From NCBI RefSeq assembly GCF_002813135.1, contig NZ_PHTY01000001.1:1421501-1485500 (forward strand): a DNA stretch of 64,000 nt. Direction: 5' to 3'. The stretch is from Ulvibacter sp. MAR_2010_11 (lineage in GTDB: Bacteria > Bacteroidota > Bacteroidia > Flavobacteriales > Flavobacteriaceae). A model generated the notes under the pieces. It was not told where the DNA came from and ran no database searches. It saw nothing but the letters and a program-made list of their open reading frames with translations. Positions 1 to 9,600 of the stretch are shown here, in pieces. The translations under genes and the position numbers were made by a program. Every line of letters starts with the position of its first letter. Positions within the stretch are counted from its first letter, which is position 1.

Positions 1-673
1 TGTTTTGTGAGTTCAAGGTGCGGATGTATGGCATTCCCGAGGTATGCACCTCGACACCGGTTTCTTCTTCAAACTTTTTTATATGCGGAATTAGATACAG
101 GTCGATAAAATCCTTTCGCGCAGCAGTATTTACAATATCCTTTTTTAAATAGATAGCGGTCCGAATTGACTGCTTGTTAGGGCTGTAAATTAATCCGTTA
201 TAAAAAGGCAGGTTGTTAAAAAGTTCAAATTGATACCTGTCTAATTTATTCTGGGTAAGAAGGGTGTCATTGATAAATGGGATCAACCGAAATCCTTCGG
301 TATCTTCTCGTTTTTCCAGTTTTTGAAGATCGCCAATAGATAAAGTGAGTTCTACCTCGTCACTGCCACTAAGGTCTTTAGATAGTTTATTCCAGGCGTT
401 AAAGACTTTAGGAGTAAATAGAGCGGTATCTTTTACCCCCAGTACGATAAGATTCCCTTCTTCACCAAACTGGGCTAAAAACTTACTGTATTCAAGATTA
501 ATTTCGTGATCGTCGGGCAGTAAGTTGGCTTCGGTGTAAGTAAAGCGCATGTGCTTCCATTGCAAGGCGAAAAACACAGTGATAACAGCTATTACAATGA
601 GGATGATCGTTCGGTTTCGTAAAATAAAACGAGCAACGGTACTCCAAAATCCTATGCTGAATAGTTTATCCAA
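1..673 (-). CDS. RND/MMPL-family exporter, N-terminal part (cut by window edge)
   Basis: Reading the minus strand from 673 to base 1 gives an uninterrupted frame with a first transmembrane helix at about residues 18-37 (hydrophobic run after RFILRNR), followed by a large soluble loop with TEANLLPDDHEIN. This is the layout of RND-superfamily (MMPL-like) lipid or hydrophobic-compound exporters, in which TM1 precedes a periplasmic domain. The proposed start is TTG at 671-673, because it lies just downstream of a TAnnTTTG motif at 696-703. A different start is possible. The 3' part lies outside the window, so substrate and full length cannot be judged. It follows the DUF5686-type gene by 64 bases on the same strand. 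Confidence 0.7.
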   Translation of the reverse strand, partial: MDKLFSIGFWSTVARFILRNRTIILIVIAVITVFFALQWKHMRFTYTEANLLPDDHEINLEYSKFLAQFGEEGNLIVLGVKDTALFTPKVFNAWNKLSKDLSGSDEVELTLSIGDLQKLEKREDTEGFRLIPFINDTLLTQNKLDRYQFELFNNLPFYNGLIYSPNKQSIRTAIYLKKDIVNTAARKDFIDLYLIPHIKKFEEETGVEVHTSGMPYIRTLNSQN

Positions 674-695
674 TGATTGCCTTTTTTGGGCTGGG

Positions 696-703
696 CAAAG
701 GTA
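696..703 (-). promoter_or_regulatory. Putative -7 element for the exporter gene
   Basis: The minus strand reads TACCTTTG, matching the Bacteroidota -7 consensus TAnnTTTG, 23 bases upstream of the TTG start. No clear TTG -33 box sits at the usual 19-23 base spacing. Confidence 0.35.
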
Positions 704-737
704 TTAAAATCCCACGCACTTAAGGGTTTGGTGAGCC

Positions 738-2003
738 TTATATTTTTAGGTAAAAAGTAAATTTAAAGGAAACATTATCTTCAAATTCAGGCAGATGATA
801 ATAACCATATCTGTAAGCGAAACTCAAACCAAAGCCAAATAGAATCTTATTCAGCTCAAAACCCGATTCGGAATATAAATGATCAAGGGTGTTGAAATCG
901 ATTCCTAAATGTTCTTCGGGATTTGATAGGTCCCCCAGCGCATGTCTAGTAATAAATACAAGTTCCGGTTTCCATTTTTTGGCTAAATTAAATCGCCGCA
1001 GGCTATGTTTTACCTGAAGAGTTGTTAGTTTGTCTGAAAAGAATTCCCCAAAATACATGGTTTCAAAACTACGTCTTCCGGCAACCGAAAAGCGTTCGAA
1101 AATCTCGTCCTTGGTCGGACTATTTGGGTATGCATGAAATAAATGTGTGAGGGGAGCATCTCCAAAGGCTATATTTCCTTCCATTAAAATATTGGTCGAA
1201 GAAAGGTCAGTTCTTTTTATATAATAGTCCAGTTTCAGACCTAATTTTGTATAGGTAAAATCGCTTTTTGAAATTCCTTTTATACCTTGAGTCACTTGAG
1301 CACTAATCTTTGGAAAGCCGTCGAAGTATTCAACAAGACCGTCTTCGGTGGTGAAAAAATTTCGTTTCGGACTTATTCTCACAGAAGCGGTGGCTTCGGC
1401 TATTTCGTAATTTTTATACAGTTGATTGTCGCTGAAATATTGATAATTTTCAATCTGGTCTATTCTACTTCGGGATAAACGAACTTCAGAAAGGATTTTT
1501 GGCGTAAACTCATGTTGTATATTGGTTTGCCAGGTTCTTTGTTTGTAAAACTGGGTCACATTCACCAGTCGAGGTTCAAATACCGAATAGACTCTGGCAT
1601 CGGTGAGATAATTAAAGCTGGCTATTTCGTTAATGTCATCATTGTAATAAAGGCTAACCCAAGTATTTTTTTCATTACTAAGCCTAAGACTCCCACCTGC
1701 ACCAAACTTAAAATCCTGATCTTTAAATCCGCGTGCTATATACCCGCCTACCTTAAAATGTTCAGACAAACGATCATTGGTAATACCTCCGAACCCCAAT
1801 CTAATTCCTTCGTAGTTATTGTATTTTATTATGTAACGAAGGTCTATGTCGAAGAATCCGATAGGATAGAAGCCGGTATTAAACGGATTGGACCTTTTTT
1901 CTTTTGAAGTGACTATGGTGTCATTTTCAACCTGTATTATAGGTTCTTGGGCAAAAGCAGTAAATCCCAAAAATAATAAAAGGAGGAGAAGTGTTTTGCG
2001 CAT
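738..2003 (-). CDS. DUF5686-like outer-membrane beta-barrel protein, short form
   Basis: 421 aa with a clear signal peptide (residues 1-18, ending FAQ). The rest is rich in alternating aromatic/polar strands and ends in a strand closing with aromatic residues (FKFTFYLKI), as expected for an outer-membrane barrel. The C-terminal half resembles the barrel part of the Bacteroidota DUF5686 family (segments such as FGLSFAYRYGYYHLPEFEDN). DUF5686 proteins are usually about 800 aa with an N-terminal carboxypeptidase-regulatory-like domain; this one has no such domain, so it is a short version or a distinct relative. Its function is unknown. It lies between frr and the exporter, all on the minus strand. 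Confidence 0.65.
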   Translation of the reverse strand: MRKTLLLLLLFLGFTAFAQEPIIQVENDTIVTSKEKRSNPFNTGFYPIGFFDIDLRYIIKYNNYEGIRLGFGGITNDRLSEHFKVGGYIARGFKDQDFKFGAGGSLRLSNEKNTWVSLYYNDDINEIASFNYLTDARVYSVFEPRLVNVTQFYKQRTWQTNIQHEFTPKILSEVRLSRSRIDQIENYQYFSDNQLYKNYEIAEATASVRISPKRNFFTTEDGLVEYFDGFPKISAQVTQGIKGISKSDFTYTKLGLKLDYYIKRTDLSSTNILMEGNIAFGDAPLTHLFHAYPNSPTKDEIFERFSVAGRRSFETMYFGEFFSDKLTTLQVKHSLRRFNLAKKWKPELVFITRHALGDLSNPEEHLGIDFNTLDHLYSESGFELNKILFGFGLSFAYRYGYYHLPEFEDNVSFKFTFYLKI

Positions 2004-2031
2004 GAAGGGCTTTTTGCTTTGGAACGTAAAA

Positions 2032-2059
2032 CTATAAAGAAAGCGACATATAGTCGCTT
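2032..2059 (-). terminator. Intrinsic terminator after frr
   Basis: Arms AAGCGAC (2041-2047) and GTCGCTT (2053-2059) form a 7-bp stem with a 5-base loop. On the minus strand the stem is followed by TTTCTTTAT, immediately downstream of the frr stop at 2089. Confidence 0.65.
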
Positions 2060-2088
2060 TTATTGTGTAATGTTTAACGTAGTTGACA

Positions 2089-2643
2089 TTATACCGTCAT
2101 GATTTCTTTTTCCTTATGCGCAAGGACGTCGTCAATTTTTGAAATATGGGTATCGGTCATTTTCTGAATATCGATTTCCAGATTACTTTTGAGGTCTTCT
2201 GAAATGTCCAGCCCTTTAATTTCGTTGTTTGCGTTTTTACGATCATTACGCACTCCTATTTTTGCCTCTTCCGCTTCATGCTTGGCTTGTCTGGCAAGTT
2301 CTCTACGGCGTTCTTCGGTCAATGGCGGTACATTTATTATTACGCTTTCCCCATTATTCATAGGATTAAAACCAAGATTGGCGTGATGAATTCCTTTTTC
2401 AATTTCAGGAATTAGTCCTTTTTCCCAAGGCTGTATGGTAATTGTCATTCCATCAGGAGTATTAATATTGGCAACCTGATGCAAAGGAGTTGGGCTTCCG
2501 TAATAATCGACCATAACACCACCTACCATAGAAGGGGATGCCTTTCCTGCCCGAATGTTCACGAATTTTTTTTCAAGATGAAGGAGCGCCTTTGTCATGG
2601 CTTCAAGTGTACTGTCTAGAATAAATTGAATTTCTTCTTCCAT
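2089..2643 (-). CDS. frr: Ribosome-recycling factor
   Basis: 184 aa from the start chosen here. With EF-G, ribosome-recycling factor splits the post-termination ribosome in the cytoplasm. The sequence has the family hallmarks: an N-terminal helix followed by RAGKASPSMVGGVMVDYYGSPTPLHQVANI, then VNVPPLTEERRRELARQAK and a charged C-terminal three-helix region. An upstream in-frame ATG at 2670 would add nine residues (MKIVFKSFT), but the ATG at 2643 gives MEEEIQF and the usual family length of about 185 aa. It is the last gene of the translation operon and follows pyrH. Confidence 0.95.
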   Translation of the reverse strand: MEEEIQFILDSTLEAMTKALLHLEKKFVNIRAGKASPSMVGGVMVDYYGSPTPLHQVANINTPDGMTITIQPWEKGLIPEIEKGIHHANLGFNPMNNGESVIINVPPLTEERRRELARQAKHEAEEAKIGVRNDRKNANNEIKGLDISEDLKSNLEIDIQKMTDTHISKIDDVLAHKEKEIMTV

Positions 2644-2716
2644 TGTAAAACTTTTAAAAACTATTTTCAAAAATTACGCCATACTCCAATCGTATTAAAA
2701 ATACGAGTGGCAGTAA

Positions 2717-3424
2717 TTATAAATTTACCTTTGTTCCAATTTTTTCTCCGGAAACGACTTTAAACAAATTCCCTTTGGTATTCATGTCGAAAACAATGAT
2801 GGGCAACTCGTTTTCCTGACTAAGAGTAAAAGCCGTGGTATCCATCACCTTTAAACCTTTCCGAAGCACATCTTCAAAGCTAATAAAATCGAATTTAATA
2901 GCATCGGTGTTTTTTTCGGGATCACTCGAATAAATACCATCCACACGGGTACCTTTTAAAATAACATCGGCTCCAATTTCAATGGCACGCAATACTGCAG
3001 CCGAATCGGTTGTAAAATAAGGATTTCCTGTGCCTCCTCCAAAAATAACCACTCTGCCCTTTTCAAGATGTCTTATCGCTTTACGTCTTATAAATGGTTC
3101 GGCCACTTCATTAATATTAATAGCACTTTGCAAACGGGTAGGCACGCCTTCATTTTCGAGCGCACTCTGTAAGGCGAGTCCGTTAATCACGGTGGCCAAC
3201 ATACCCATATTATCCGCCTGAACGCGTTCCATGCCACGACTGGCACCGGCAACACCTCTAAAAATATTTCCACCGCCTATAACGATAGCAACCTGTACAT
3301 CTTTTTGTATTATTTTGTGTATCTCCTCTGCATATTCCTTTAGGCGCAGTGGGTCAATTCCATATTGAAGGCTTCCCATCAAGGCCTCGCCGGATAATTT
3401 TAAGAGGATTCTTTTGTATTGCAT
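2717..3424 (-). CDS. pyrH: UMP kinase (uridylate kinase)
   Basis: 235 aa, full length for the hexameric bacterial UMP kinase that phosphorylates UMP to UDP. The N-terminal KLSGEAL nucleotide-binding motif, [11 protein letters not shown], and the central [21 protein letters not shown] segment of the amino-acid-kinase fold are all present, as is a late [15 protein letters not shown] segment. It lies between tsf and frr, the classical bacterial order. A strong terminator separates it from tsf and a candidate -7 element lies at 3442-3449, so pyrH-frr may be a separate transcription unit. Confidence 0.97.
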   Translation of the reverse strand: MQYKRILLKLSGEALMGSLQYGIDPLRLKEYAEEIHKIIQKDVQVAIVIGGGNIFRGVAGASRGMERVQADNMGMLATVINGLALQSALENEGVPTRLQSAININEVAEPFIRRKAIRHLEKGRVVIFGGGTGNPYFTTDSAAVLRAIEIGADVILKGTRVDGIYSSDPEKNTDAIKFDFISFEDVLRKGLKVMDTTAFTLSQENELPIIVFDMNTKGNLFKVVSGEKIGTKVNL

Positions 3425-3441
3425 AGAGGTAGTTTCTACGG

Positions 3442-3449
3442 CAAAAATA
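3442..3449 (-). promoter_or_regulatory. Putative -7 element upstream of pyrH
   Basis: The minus strand reads TATTTTTG (TAnnTTTG) 18-25 bases upstream of the pyrH ATG and downstream of the tsf terminator. No convincing -33 TTG is seen. Confidence 0.35.
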
Positions 3450-3480
3450 ACGAAAAATGTTGGATGAACCTTTTAAAAAT

Positions 3481-3514
3481 AAAAACGCCTCCAAATAATT
3501 TTGGAGGCGTTTTT
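3481..3514 (-). terminator. Strong bidirectional-type terminator after tsf
   Basis: Arms at 3486-3495 (CGCCTCCAAA) and 3500-3509 (TTTGGAGGCG) enclose a TAAT loop and are flanked by an A run on one side and a T run on the other. On the minus strand this is a textbook intrinsic terminator 20 bases after the tsf stop. Confidence 0.85.
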
Positions 3515-3534
3515 ATACAATTTTAATGTGTTGC

Positions 3535-4509
3535 TTATACTAAAGAAACTCTTTTAAAGCCAACAACTTCTACATCGCCGTATGTTTTTACATACTCACC
3601 AACATTCTTTTTGTCGTCTTTAATGAAGTTTTGATCCAATAGCGCCATCTCATGATCCAGCGTTGTATTATCGGCAATAAAGCGCTCAATCTTGCCCGGC
3701 AATATTCTTTCCCAGATTTGTTCAGGCTTCCCTTCGGCTTTAAGTTCGGCTTTTGCATCGGCTTCAGCTTTGGCTAAAACTTCGGGAGTTAACTGAGATC
3801 TTGAAATAAACTGAGGTACATTTTTCAATGTTTTCCCTAATCTGCCCAATTCGATATTGTCTTTTTCAATTACTGCAATTCTCGCTTCAGTTTCAGAAGC
3901 AACGAATTCGGGAGAAAAATCTTTGTAAGACAAAGTAGTAGCACCCATAGAAGCCACTTGCATGGACACATCTTTGGCCAACTCTTCGGCATTGTTTACA
4001 TTTTTAGACAAACCAGTTAAAGCACCAATTTTGTTTCCGTGAATGTAAGCGCCTACAAAAGGAGCTTCAAGGATTTCAAATCCGCCAATCTCGATTTTTT
4101 CACCAATTACACCGGTTTGTTCAATTAGTTTTTCTTCAACAGTAATGTTGTCGAATTTTGCTTGTAAAAATTCTTCTTTTGAAGAGGTATTCAAGGCGAT
4201 ATCTGCCATTTTATGAGCCATCTCAATATATGAGTCATTTTTCGCAACGAAGTCGGTTTCACAGTTCAAAGAAACGATCACCCCTTTGGTAGCATCTGCA
4301 TTCACCTTTGCGATTACTGCCCCTTCACTTGAATCACGATCGGCTCTTTTATCGGCTATTTTTTGTCCTTTTTTACGAAGGATCGCAATTGCCTTGTCGA
4401 AATCCCCTTCGGCTTCTACCAATGCATTTTTACAATCCATCATTCCGGCTCCGGTAGCTTGTCTTAACTTATTAACTTCTGCGGCGGTTACTTTTACCAT
4501 TGTACTCAT
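3535..4509 (-). CDS. tsf: Translation elongation factor Ts
   Basis: 324 aa. EF-Ts is the nucleotide exchange factor for EF-Tu. The N-terminal UBA-like module is clear (VTAAEVNKLRQATGAGMMDCKNAL, then an ALVEAEGDFDKAIAILRKKG helix), followed by SLNCETDFVAKND, the conserved EF-Tu-contacting region. The length matches Bacteroidota EF-Ts, which is longer than the E. coli protein. The ORF opens MSTMVKV; the second Met (residue 4) is an alternative start. It is downstream of rpsB, with a terminator-like hairpin between them. Confidence 0.97.
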   Translation of the reverse strand: MSTMVKVTAAEVNKLRQATGAGMMDCKNALVEAEGDFDKAIAILRKKGQKIADKRADRDSSEGAVIAKVNADATKGVIVSLNCETDFVAKNDSYIEMAHKMADIALNTSSKEEFLQAKFDNITVEEKLIEQTGVIGEKIEIGGFEILEAPFVGAYIHGNKIGALTGLSKNVNNAEELAKDVSMQVASMGATTLSYKDFSPEFVASETEARIAVIEKDNIELGRLGKTLKNVPQFISRSQLTPEVLAKAEADAKAELKAEGKPEQIWERILPGKIERFIADNTTLDHEMALLDQNFIKDDKKNVGEYVKTYGDVEVVGFKRVSLV

Positions 4510-4534
4510 TTTTTTTTAAGTTATAATTTATAAA

Positions 4535-4581
4535 AAAGTCGTTTAATTTATTTTCAGTGAGAAAAAGAACCAAACGACTTT
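4535..4581 (-). terminator. Terminator/attenuator-like hairpin between rpsB and tsf
   Basis: A 10-bp perfect inverted repeat (AAAGTCGTTT at 4535-4544 and AAACGACTTT at 4572-4581) encloses a 27-base loop. Read on the minus strand, the second arm runs into a T stretch (CTTTTTTATA). It would reduce read-through from rpsB into tsf. Confidence 0.55.
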
Positions 4582-4603
4582 GATATGTAAATTGAATTCT
4601 TGT

Positions 4604-5386
4604 TTATTCTTCTTCGCTGGATGCAACTGCAACCGCTTTTCCTCTTTTTGCCTTAGGCGCTTTTACTTCTGCCGGAGCATCGTCATCATCTTTACCCGAT
4701 TTTCTTTCAGCCAAACCTTCGATAATGGCTTCAGAAACTGAAGACATAATTTTTTCGATAGATTTTGATGCATCATCGTTAGATGGAATCACATAGTCAA
4801 TCTCCCGTGGGTCACTGTTTGTGTCCACCATTGCGAAAATTGGTATGTTCAGCTTTTGAGCTTCCTTCACAGCAATGTGCTCACGAGTTGTGTCCACAAT
4901 AAATAATGCTGCAGGAAGACGACTCATATCGCTGATAGAACCTAAGTTCTTTTCCAGCTTCGCACGAAGACGATCTACTTGCAAACGCTCCTTCTTAGAA
5001 AGGGTGTTAAACGTACCGTCTTGTTTCATACGATCGATAGACGCCATTTTCTTAACAGCTTTTCTAATTGTTACGAAGTTGGTAAGCATTCCGCCGGGCC
5101 ATCTTTCGGTGATGTACGGCATGTTTGCGTTCCCTGCTTTGTCGGCAACAATGTCTTTTGCTTGTTTTTTGGTAGCTACGAAAAGAATTTTTCTTCCGCT
5201 GGCTGCAATCTTTTTAAGAGCTTCATTAGCTTCTTCCAGTTTTGCAGCTGTTTTGTAAAGATTAAGGATGTGAATCCCATTACGCTCCATATAAATGTAA
5301 GGAGCCATGTTTGGATTCCATTTTCTGGTCAGGTGACCAAAATGTACGCCTGCATCGAGCAGGTCTTTTACTTCTGTTTTTGCCAT
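4604..5386 (-). CDS. rpsB: 30S ribosomal protein S2
   Basis: 260 aa from the chosen start. S2 is a small-subunit protein near the platform/mRNA exit. The family signature LLDAGVHFGHLTRKWNPNMAPYI is at the N-terminus, and TERWPGGMLTNF and PIFAMVDTNSDPREIDYVIPSNDDA follow. The open frame extends upstream to 5431 (MRRLLSIYRKVNYYK...), but homologous S2 proteins begin at MAKTEVKDLL, so the ATG at 5386 is preferred. The C-terminus is a charged low-complexity tail (DDDDAPAEVKAPKAKRGK). The 173-base leader between rpsI and this gene contains two hairpins. Confidence 0.97.
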   Translation of the reverse strand: MAKTEVKDLLDAGVHFGHLTRKWNPNMAPYIYMERNGIHILNLYKTAAKLEEANEALKKIAASGRKILFVATKKQAKDIVADKAGNANMPYITERWPGGMLTNFVTIRKAVKKMASIDRMKQDGTFNTLSKKERLQVDRLRAKLEKNLGSISDMSRLPAALFIVDTTREHIAVKEAQKLNIPIFAMVDTNSDPREIDYVIPSNDDASKSIEKIMSSVSEAIIEGLAERKSGKDDDDAPAEVKAPKAKRGKAVAVASSEEE

Positions 5387-5461
5387 TTTGTAATAGTTTA
5401 CTTTCCTGTAAATAGATAGCAACCTGCGCATTCTGCGTATGGTTTAGATGCTAAACTACTT

Positions 5462-5476
5462 TCCGCCGGTGGCGGA
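5462..5476 (-). other. Short GC-rich hairpin in the rpsB leader
   Basis: TCCGCC / GGCGGA form a 6-bp stem with a 3-base loop about 76 bases upstream of rpsB. It has no T tract, so it is more likely leader structure than a terminator. Autoregulation by S2 is a possible role but is inference only. Confidence 0.3.
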
Positions 5477-5516
5477 TAAAGGCGATTGTTAAATAAAAAT
5501 ATGAACTTGTAATAAA

Positions 5517-5545
5517 TGTTGTACCGCAGTAAATGCGGTACAACA
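5517..5545 (-). terminator. 12-bp hairpin downstream of rpsI
   Basis: A perfect inverted repeat with core arms GTTGTACCGCA and TGCGGTACAAC and a 5-base loop starts 15 bases beyond the rpsI stop. The following minus-strand sequence (ATTTATTAC) is only weakly T-rich, so it may be a partial terminator, an RNA-stabilising or processing hairpin. Confidence 0.5.
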
Positions 5546-5559
5546 AGTAATTTAAAATA

Positions 5560-5946
5560 CTATCTCTTAGAGAACTGGAATTTCTTACGGGCTTTCTTCT
5601 GTCCGAATTTCTTACGTTCCACCATTCTCGGGTCTCTGGTCAATAAACCTTCCGGCTTTAAAACCAATCTGTGCTCTTCGTTTACGTGACACATTGCACG
5701 AGATAAAGCCAAACGGATTGCTTCTGCTTGTCCTGTGATACCACCTCCAAAAACATTTACGGAAATGTCATAAGTTGATTCGTTGTCGGTCATAGTCAAA
5801 GGTTGCTTCACCTTATATTGTAAAGTTGCGGTAGGGAAGTACACTTCCATATCGCGCTTGTTCACAGTAATTTTTCCTTTTCCTTCTGAAAGGTATACAC
5901 GAGCAACAGCGGTTTTTCTTCTACCTATTTTGTGAATAACTTCCAT
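5560..5946 (-). CDS. rpsI: 30S ribosomal protein S9
   Basis: 128 aa, the usual length. The start HKIGRRKTAVARVYL, the central VFGGGITGQAEAIRLALSRA and the basic C-terminus ending KKFQFSKR (the tail that reaches the P-site tRNA) are all present. The stop of rplM and the ATG of rpsI overlap by one base (TAATG), which suggests translational coupling. Confidence 0.97.
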   Translation of the reverse strand: MEVIHKIGRRKTAVARVYLSEGKGKITVNKRDMEVYFPTATLQYKVKQPLTMTDNESTYDISVNVFGGGITGQAEAIRLALSRAMCHVNEEHRLVLKPEGLLTRDPRMVERKKFGQKKARKKFQFSKR

Positions 5947-6401
5947 TACTTGGTTTTATTAAAATTAATGGTTCTTGGTTTTTGTGCCTCTTGATCGTGC
6001 GATGCACCGGCATATACTTTTAAATTTCTGAAAAGCTCTGCTCCTAATTTGTTTTTAGGCAACATCCCTTTAATTGCTTTTTCAAGCACTCTTTCGGGGT
6101 GTTTGGCGCGCATTTCAGTGGCAGTCAAACTACGTTGTCCACCCGGATAACCTGTGTGACGAATGTACGTCTTGTCATCCCATTTGTTTCCTGTAAGGTT
6201 GATTTTTTCGGCATTTGTAATAATTACATTGTCACCGCAATCAACGTGGGGGGTAAAATTGGGTTTGTGCTTCCCGCGAAGTAATTTTGCTACTTCACTA
6301 GCCAAACGTCCAAGAGTTTGCCCTTCAGCATCCACGTGCAACCATTCTTTGGTTACTGTCGCTTTATTAGCTGATATTGTCTTATAACTTAGTGTATCCA
6401 C
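5946..6401 (-). CDS. rplM: 50S ribosomal protein L13
   Basis: 151 aa from the start chosen. L13 is an early assembly protein of the large subunit. Motifs are [55 protein letters not shown] and [22 protein letters not shown]. The frame is open to a GTG at 6419, but flavobacterial L13 proteins start [13 protein letters not shown]. Here that Met corresponds to a GTG at 6399-6401, so a GTG start is inferred. The gene heads the rplM-rpsI unit and has a well-formed promoter upstream. Confidence 0.95.
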   Translation of the reverse strand: MDTLSYKTISANKATVTKEWLHVDAEGQTLGRLASEVAKLLRGKHKPNFTPHVDCGDNVIITNAEKINLTGNKWDDKTYIRHTGYPGGQRSLTATEMRAKHPERVLEKAIKGMLPKNKLGAELFRNLKVYAGASHDQEAQKPRTINFNKTK

Positions 6402-6474
6402 TTTTATTAATTTTACCACCTGTCTTCACCTACAGGCAGTGTTAAACATTCCTTCTTTTGGATAAATCGGGGTG

Positions 6475-6504
6475 CAAATGTAGTATTATTTATTTGAAAT
6501 ACAA
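6475..6504 (-). promoter_or_regulatory. Promoter of the rplM-rpsI operon
   Basis: On the minus strand a TTG (6502-6504) is followed after exactly 19 bases by TACATTTG (6475-6482) and GCACC. This is the canonical Bacteroidota sigma-A promoter, with transcription expected to start near 6468. Confidence 0.8.
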
Positions 6505-6548
6505 GGTGGAGGAATTAATTTTTATTGAAATAACGCCGGAAAAAAAGG

Positions 6549-6625
6549 CAAAATGTAAAATTTAAAATGTAAAAGTTAAATCAGCACCACTTTGGCCATT
6601 ATAATTTATAATTTTACATTGATTA
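6549..6625. repeat. Degenerate A/T-rich short repeats downstream of pyc
   Basis: Repeated units resembling AAAATGTAAAA and TTTACATT occur in the intergenic space after pyc. They are too degenerate to define a period and no hairpin with a T tract is obvious. They look like slippage-prone spacer DNA. Confidence 0.3.
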
Positions 6626-6631
6626 TTCCTA

Positions 6632-9600
6632 CTATTCCAACGTCACTATCAAATCATCTTTAAAAACCATAGTTCCTGGTTTTAGCGTCACCGATTTCAC
6701 CTTTCCGGCCTTGGTTGCCGTAACCGTAGTTTCCATCTTCATGGCTTCTATAATAAACAGGTGATCGTTTTCCTTAACTTCCTGCCCTTTCTTCACAAGT
6801 ACCTTGTACAAAGACCCTTGTAAGGGAGCACCTATTTGGTTGGCATCTGTCGTATCGGCCTTGGCATGTTCTTCTTTTTTAATGTTTAAAGAAGTGTCTT
6901 TAACCTCTACAAACCGGTTTTCTCCGTTTACCTTGAAAAACACTATGCGAATTCCGTCTTCGTTGGCATTTCCCATCGAAAGCAACTTCACGATAATGGT
7001 TTTCCCGGGCTCCAGTTCAATAAGTGTTTCTTCGCCTACCTTCATGCCGTAGAAAAAGTTGGGAGTTGGCAGGATGGCAACGTTCCCGTAGAGTTTATAC
7101 TTTTCATGTGCCTGTTCAAAGACCCTTGGATACAAACTATAGGAGAGAAAATCTTCAAATTCGATGGGTCGGGTAAAGCCTTTCTGAAATTTTTTCTGGA
7201 ATGCCTTAAATTCCGTATCAAAATCTATTGGCGTAAGGTGTGCATTGGGCCTGTCGGTATAGGCTTCGTTGTTTTTCAGAATTATTTTCTGAAGCTCCTT
7301 CGGAAAACCTCCCAACGGCTGACCCAAATCTCCTTTAAAGAAATTGATAACCGATTCGGGAAAGGAAATTTCATGGCCTCGCTGCATAACGTCTTCGGGG
7401 AACAAATCGTTAGTCACCATAAAAATCGCCATATCGCCCACCACTTTCGAACTCGGAGTTACTTTCACCAGATTTCCGAACATTGCATTCACACGGGCGT
7501 ACATTTTCTTTACTTCGTCAAAACGATCTCCCAATCCCAGTGCTTCGGCCTGCGGGCGTAAGTTGGAATACTGCCCTCCGGGAATCTCATGCTGATAAAC
7601 CTCTGCGGTACCAGCCTTTAAACCCGATTCGAACGGATAGTACATTTCACGAACATCTTCCCAGTAATTAGAAAACTGATTTAGCGTATTGATGTCAAAT
7701 TCGTGCGCACGTTCCTGTTGTTTCATCATTTCCACAACCGAATTGAAATTGGGTTGGGATGTAAGTCCCGAAAGTCCACCCAAAGCAACATCTACCACAT
7801 CCACACCTGCCTCGATGGCTTTTAAATAGGTAGCAGATTGTATGGAAGACGTATCATGGGTATGTAAATGCAAGGGAATTTTCACGGTATCTTTTAAAGC
7901 TCCCACCAATTCGGTGGCGGCATAGGGTTTTAGCAAGCCGGCCATATCCTTAATAGCTATCATGTGTGCTCCCGCATTTTCTAAATCTTTGGCAAGTTGG
8001 GTATAATATTTTAGGTTGTATTTTGTCTCCTTCGGATCTAAAATGTCACCGGTATAGCTAATGGCAGCTTCGGCAATACCTCCGGTTTTATTGCGTACAT
8101 AATTGATACTGGGTTCCATGGCTCGTACCCAATTCAATGAATCGAAAATTCTGAAAATATCTACTCCGTTTTCCCAGGATTTCTCCACAAATTTTTCAAT
8201 TAAATTGTCGGGATAGGCTTTGTATCCCACTCCGTTCGAGCCTCGCAGCAACATTTGAAACAAGATATTGGGAATTTTAGCACGCAGCTCGCGTAGGCGC
8301 GTCCACGGACTCTCGTATAAGAAACGATAACATACATCGAAGGTGGCACCACCCCACATCTCGATACTAAAAGTGTTGGGATGATTTTTTGCAAAACTCT
8401 CGGCAACCAGCAACATATCTTTGGTGCGCATTCGCGTAGCCAGCAATGACTGATGTGCATCACGAATAGTTGTATCGGTATAATGAATCTTTTTTTCGGC
8501 TTTAAGCCAGGAGCAGAATTTTTCGGGACCCAATTTGGTAAGTAAATCTTTTGTTCCTTTTGGGTAGGCCTCCAACGGATTGTACTTCGGAATTTTTGGG
8601 CTTCTGAAAACCTTGTTAGTGTCGATAAATTTCACATCAGGGTTTCCGTTTACAATCACTTCGCCCAAGTACTGTGTAATTTTTGAAGTACGATCTTGTG
8701 AAAGTTTTATATTAAATAGAGCGGGAGTATTCTGAATAAAATTTACCGAAGCTTTACCTTCTTTAAAAGTTTCATGTTGAATTACATTCTGAAGAAAGTG
8801 AATATTTGTTTTCACGCCTCTAATGCGGAATTCCTTTAAAGCGCGTGTCATTTTCCGAACGGCTCCGTCCAGAGTTCTTCCGTGGGCCGAAACTTTTACC
8901 AACATCGAATCGAAAAACGGACTCACACTATACGATTGATAAATACTTCCGGCATCCAGACGTATTCCCATCCCCGAAGCACTTCGGTAGGTTGTAATGG
9001 TCCCGTAATCCGGTGTAAAATCGTTTTCGGGATCTTCGGTGGTGAGTCGGCATTGTAACGCAAAACCATAGGTCGCCAACGAATCCTGATCGTAAATTTT
9101 TATCTGTTTGTCGTTCAATTTATAGCCACCCGCAACAAAAATCTGGGTTTTAATGAGATCGATCCCCGTCACCATTTCGGTCACCGTATGCTCTACCTGA
9201 ATACGCGGATTTACTTCAATAAAATAGACATTTTCTTTGGCGTCGACTAAAAATTCGACCGTCCCCACATTGTTGTATTGTACTTCTTCGGCAATGGCAA
9301 GCGCATATTTATAAAGAGATTGCTTCACTTTTTCTGAAACATTAAAAGAGGGCGCAACTTCCACAACCTTTTGATGCCGACGTTGCACCGAACAGTCGCG
9401 TTCGAACAGATGTCTGATGTTTCCATGATTGTCGGCTACAATTTGAACCTCGAGATGTTTCGGGTCTTCCACATATTTTTCCAAAAACATGGTGTTATCA
9501 CCAAAGGCATTCAAGGCTTCGTTACGAGCCGAATCGAAATAAAGTTCCAGATGTTCTGGGTTTCTTATAATTCGCATGCCTCTACCGCCTCCTCCCGAAG

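Noticed and set aside
1287-1907. Open frames on the plus strand inside the DUF5686-like gene
   Set aside because: They lie fully antisense to a gene with a signal peptide and barrel pattern, and their translations show no domain-like composition.
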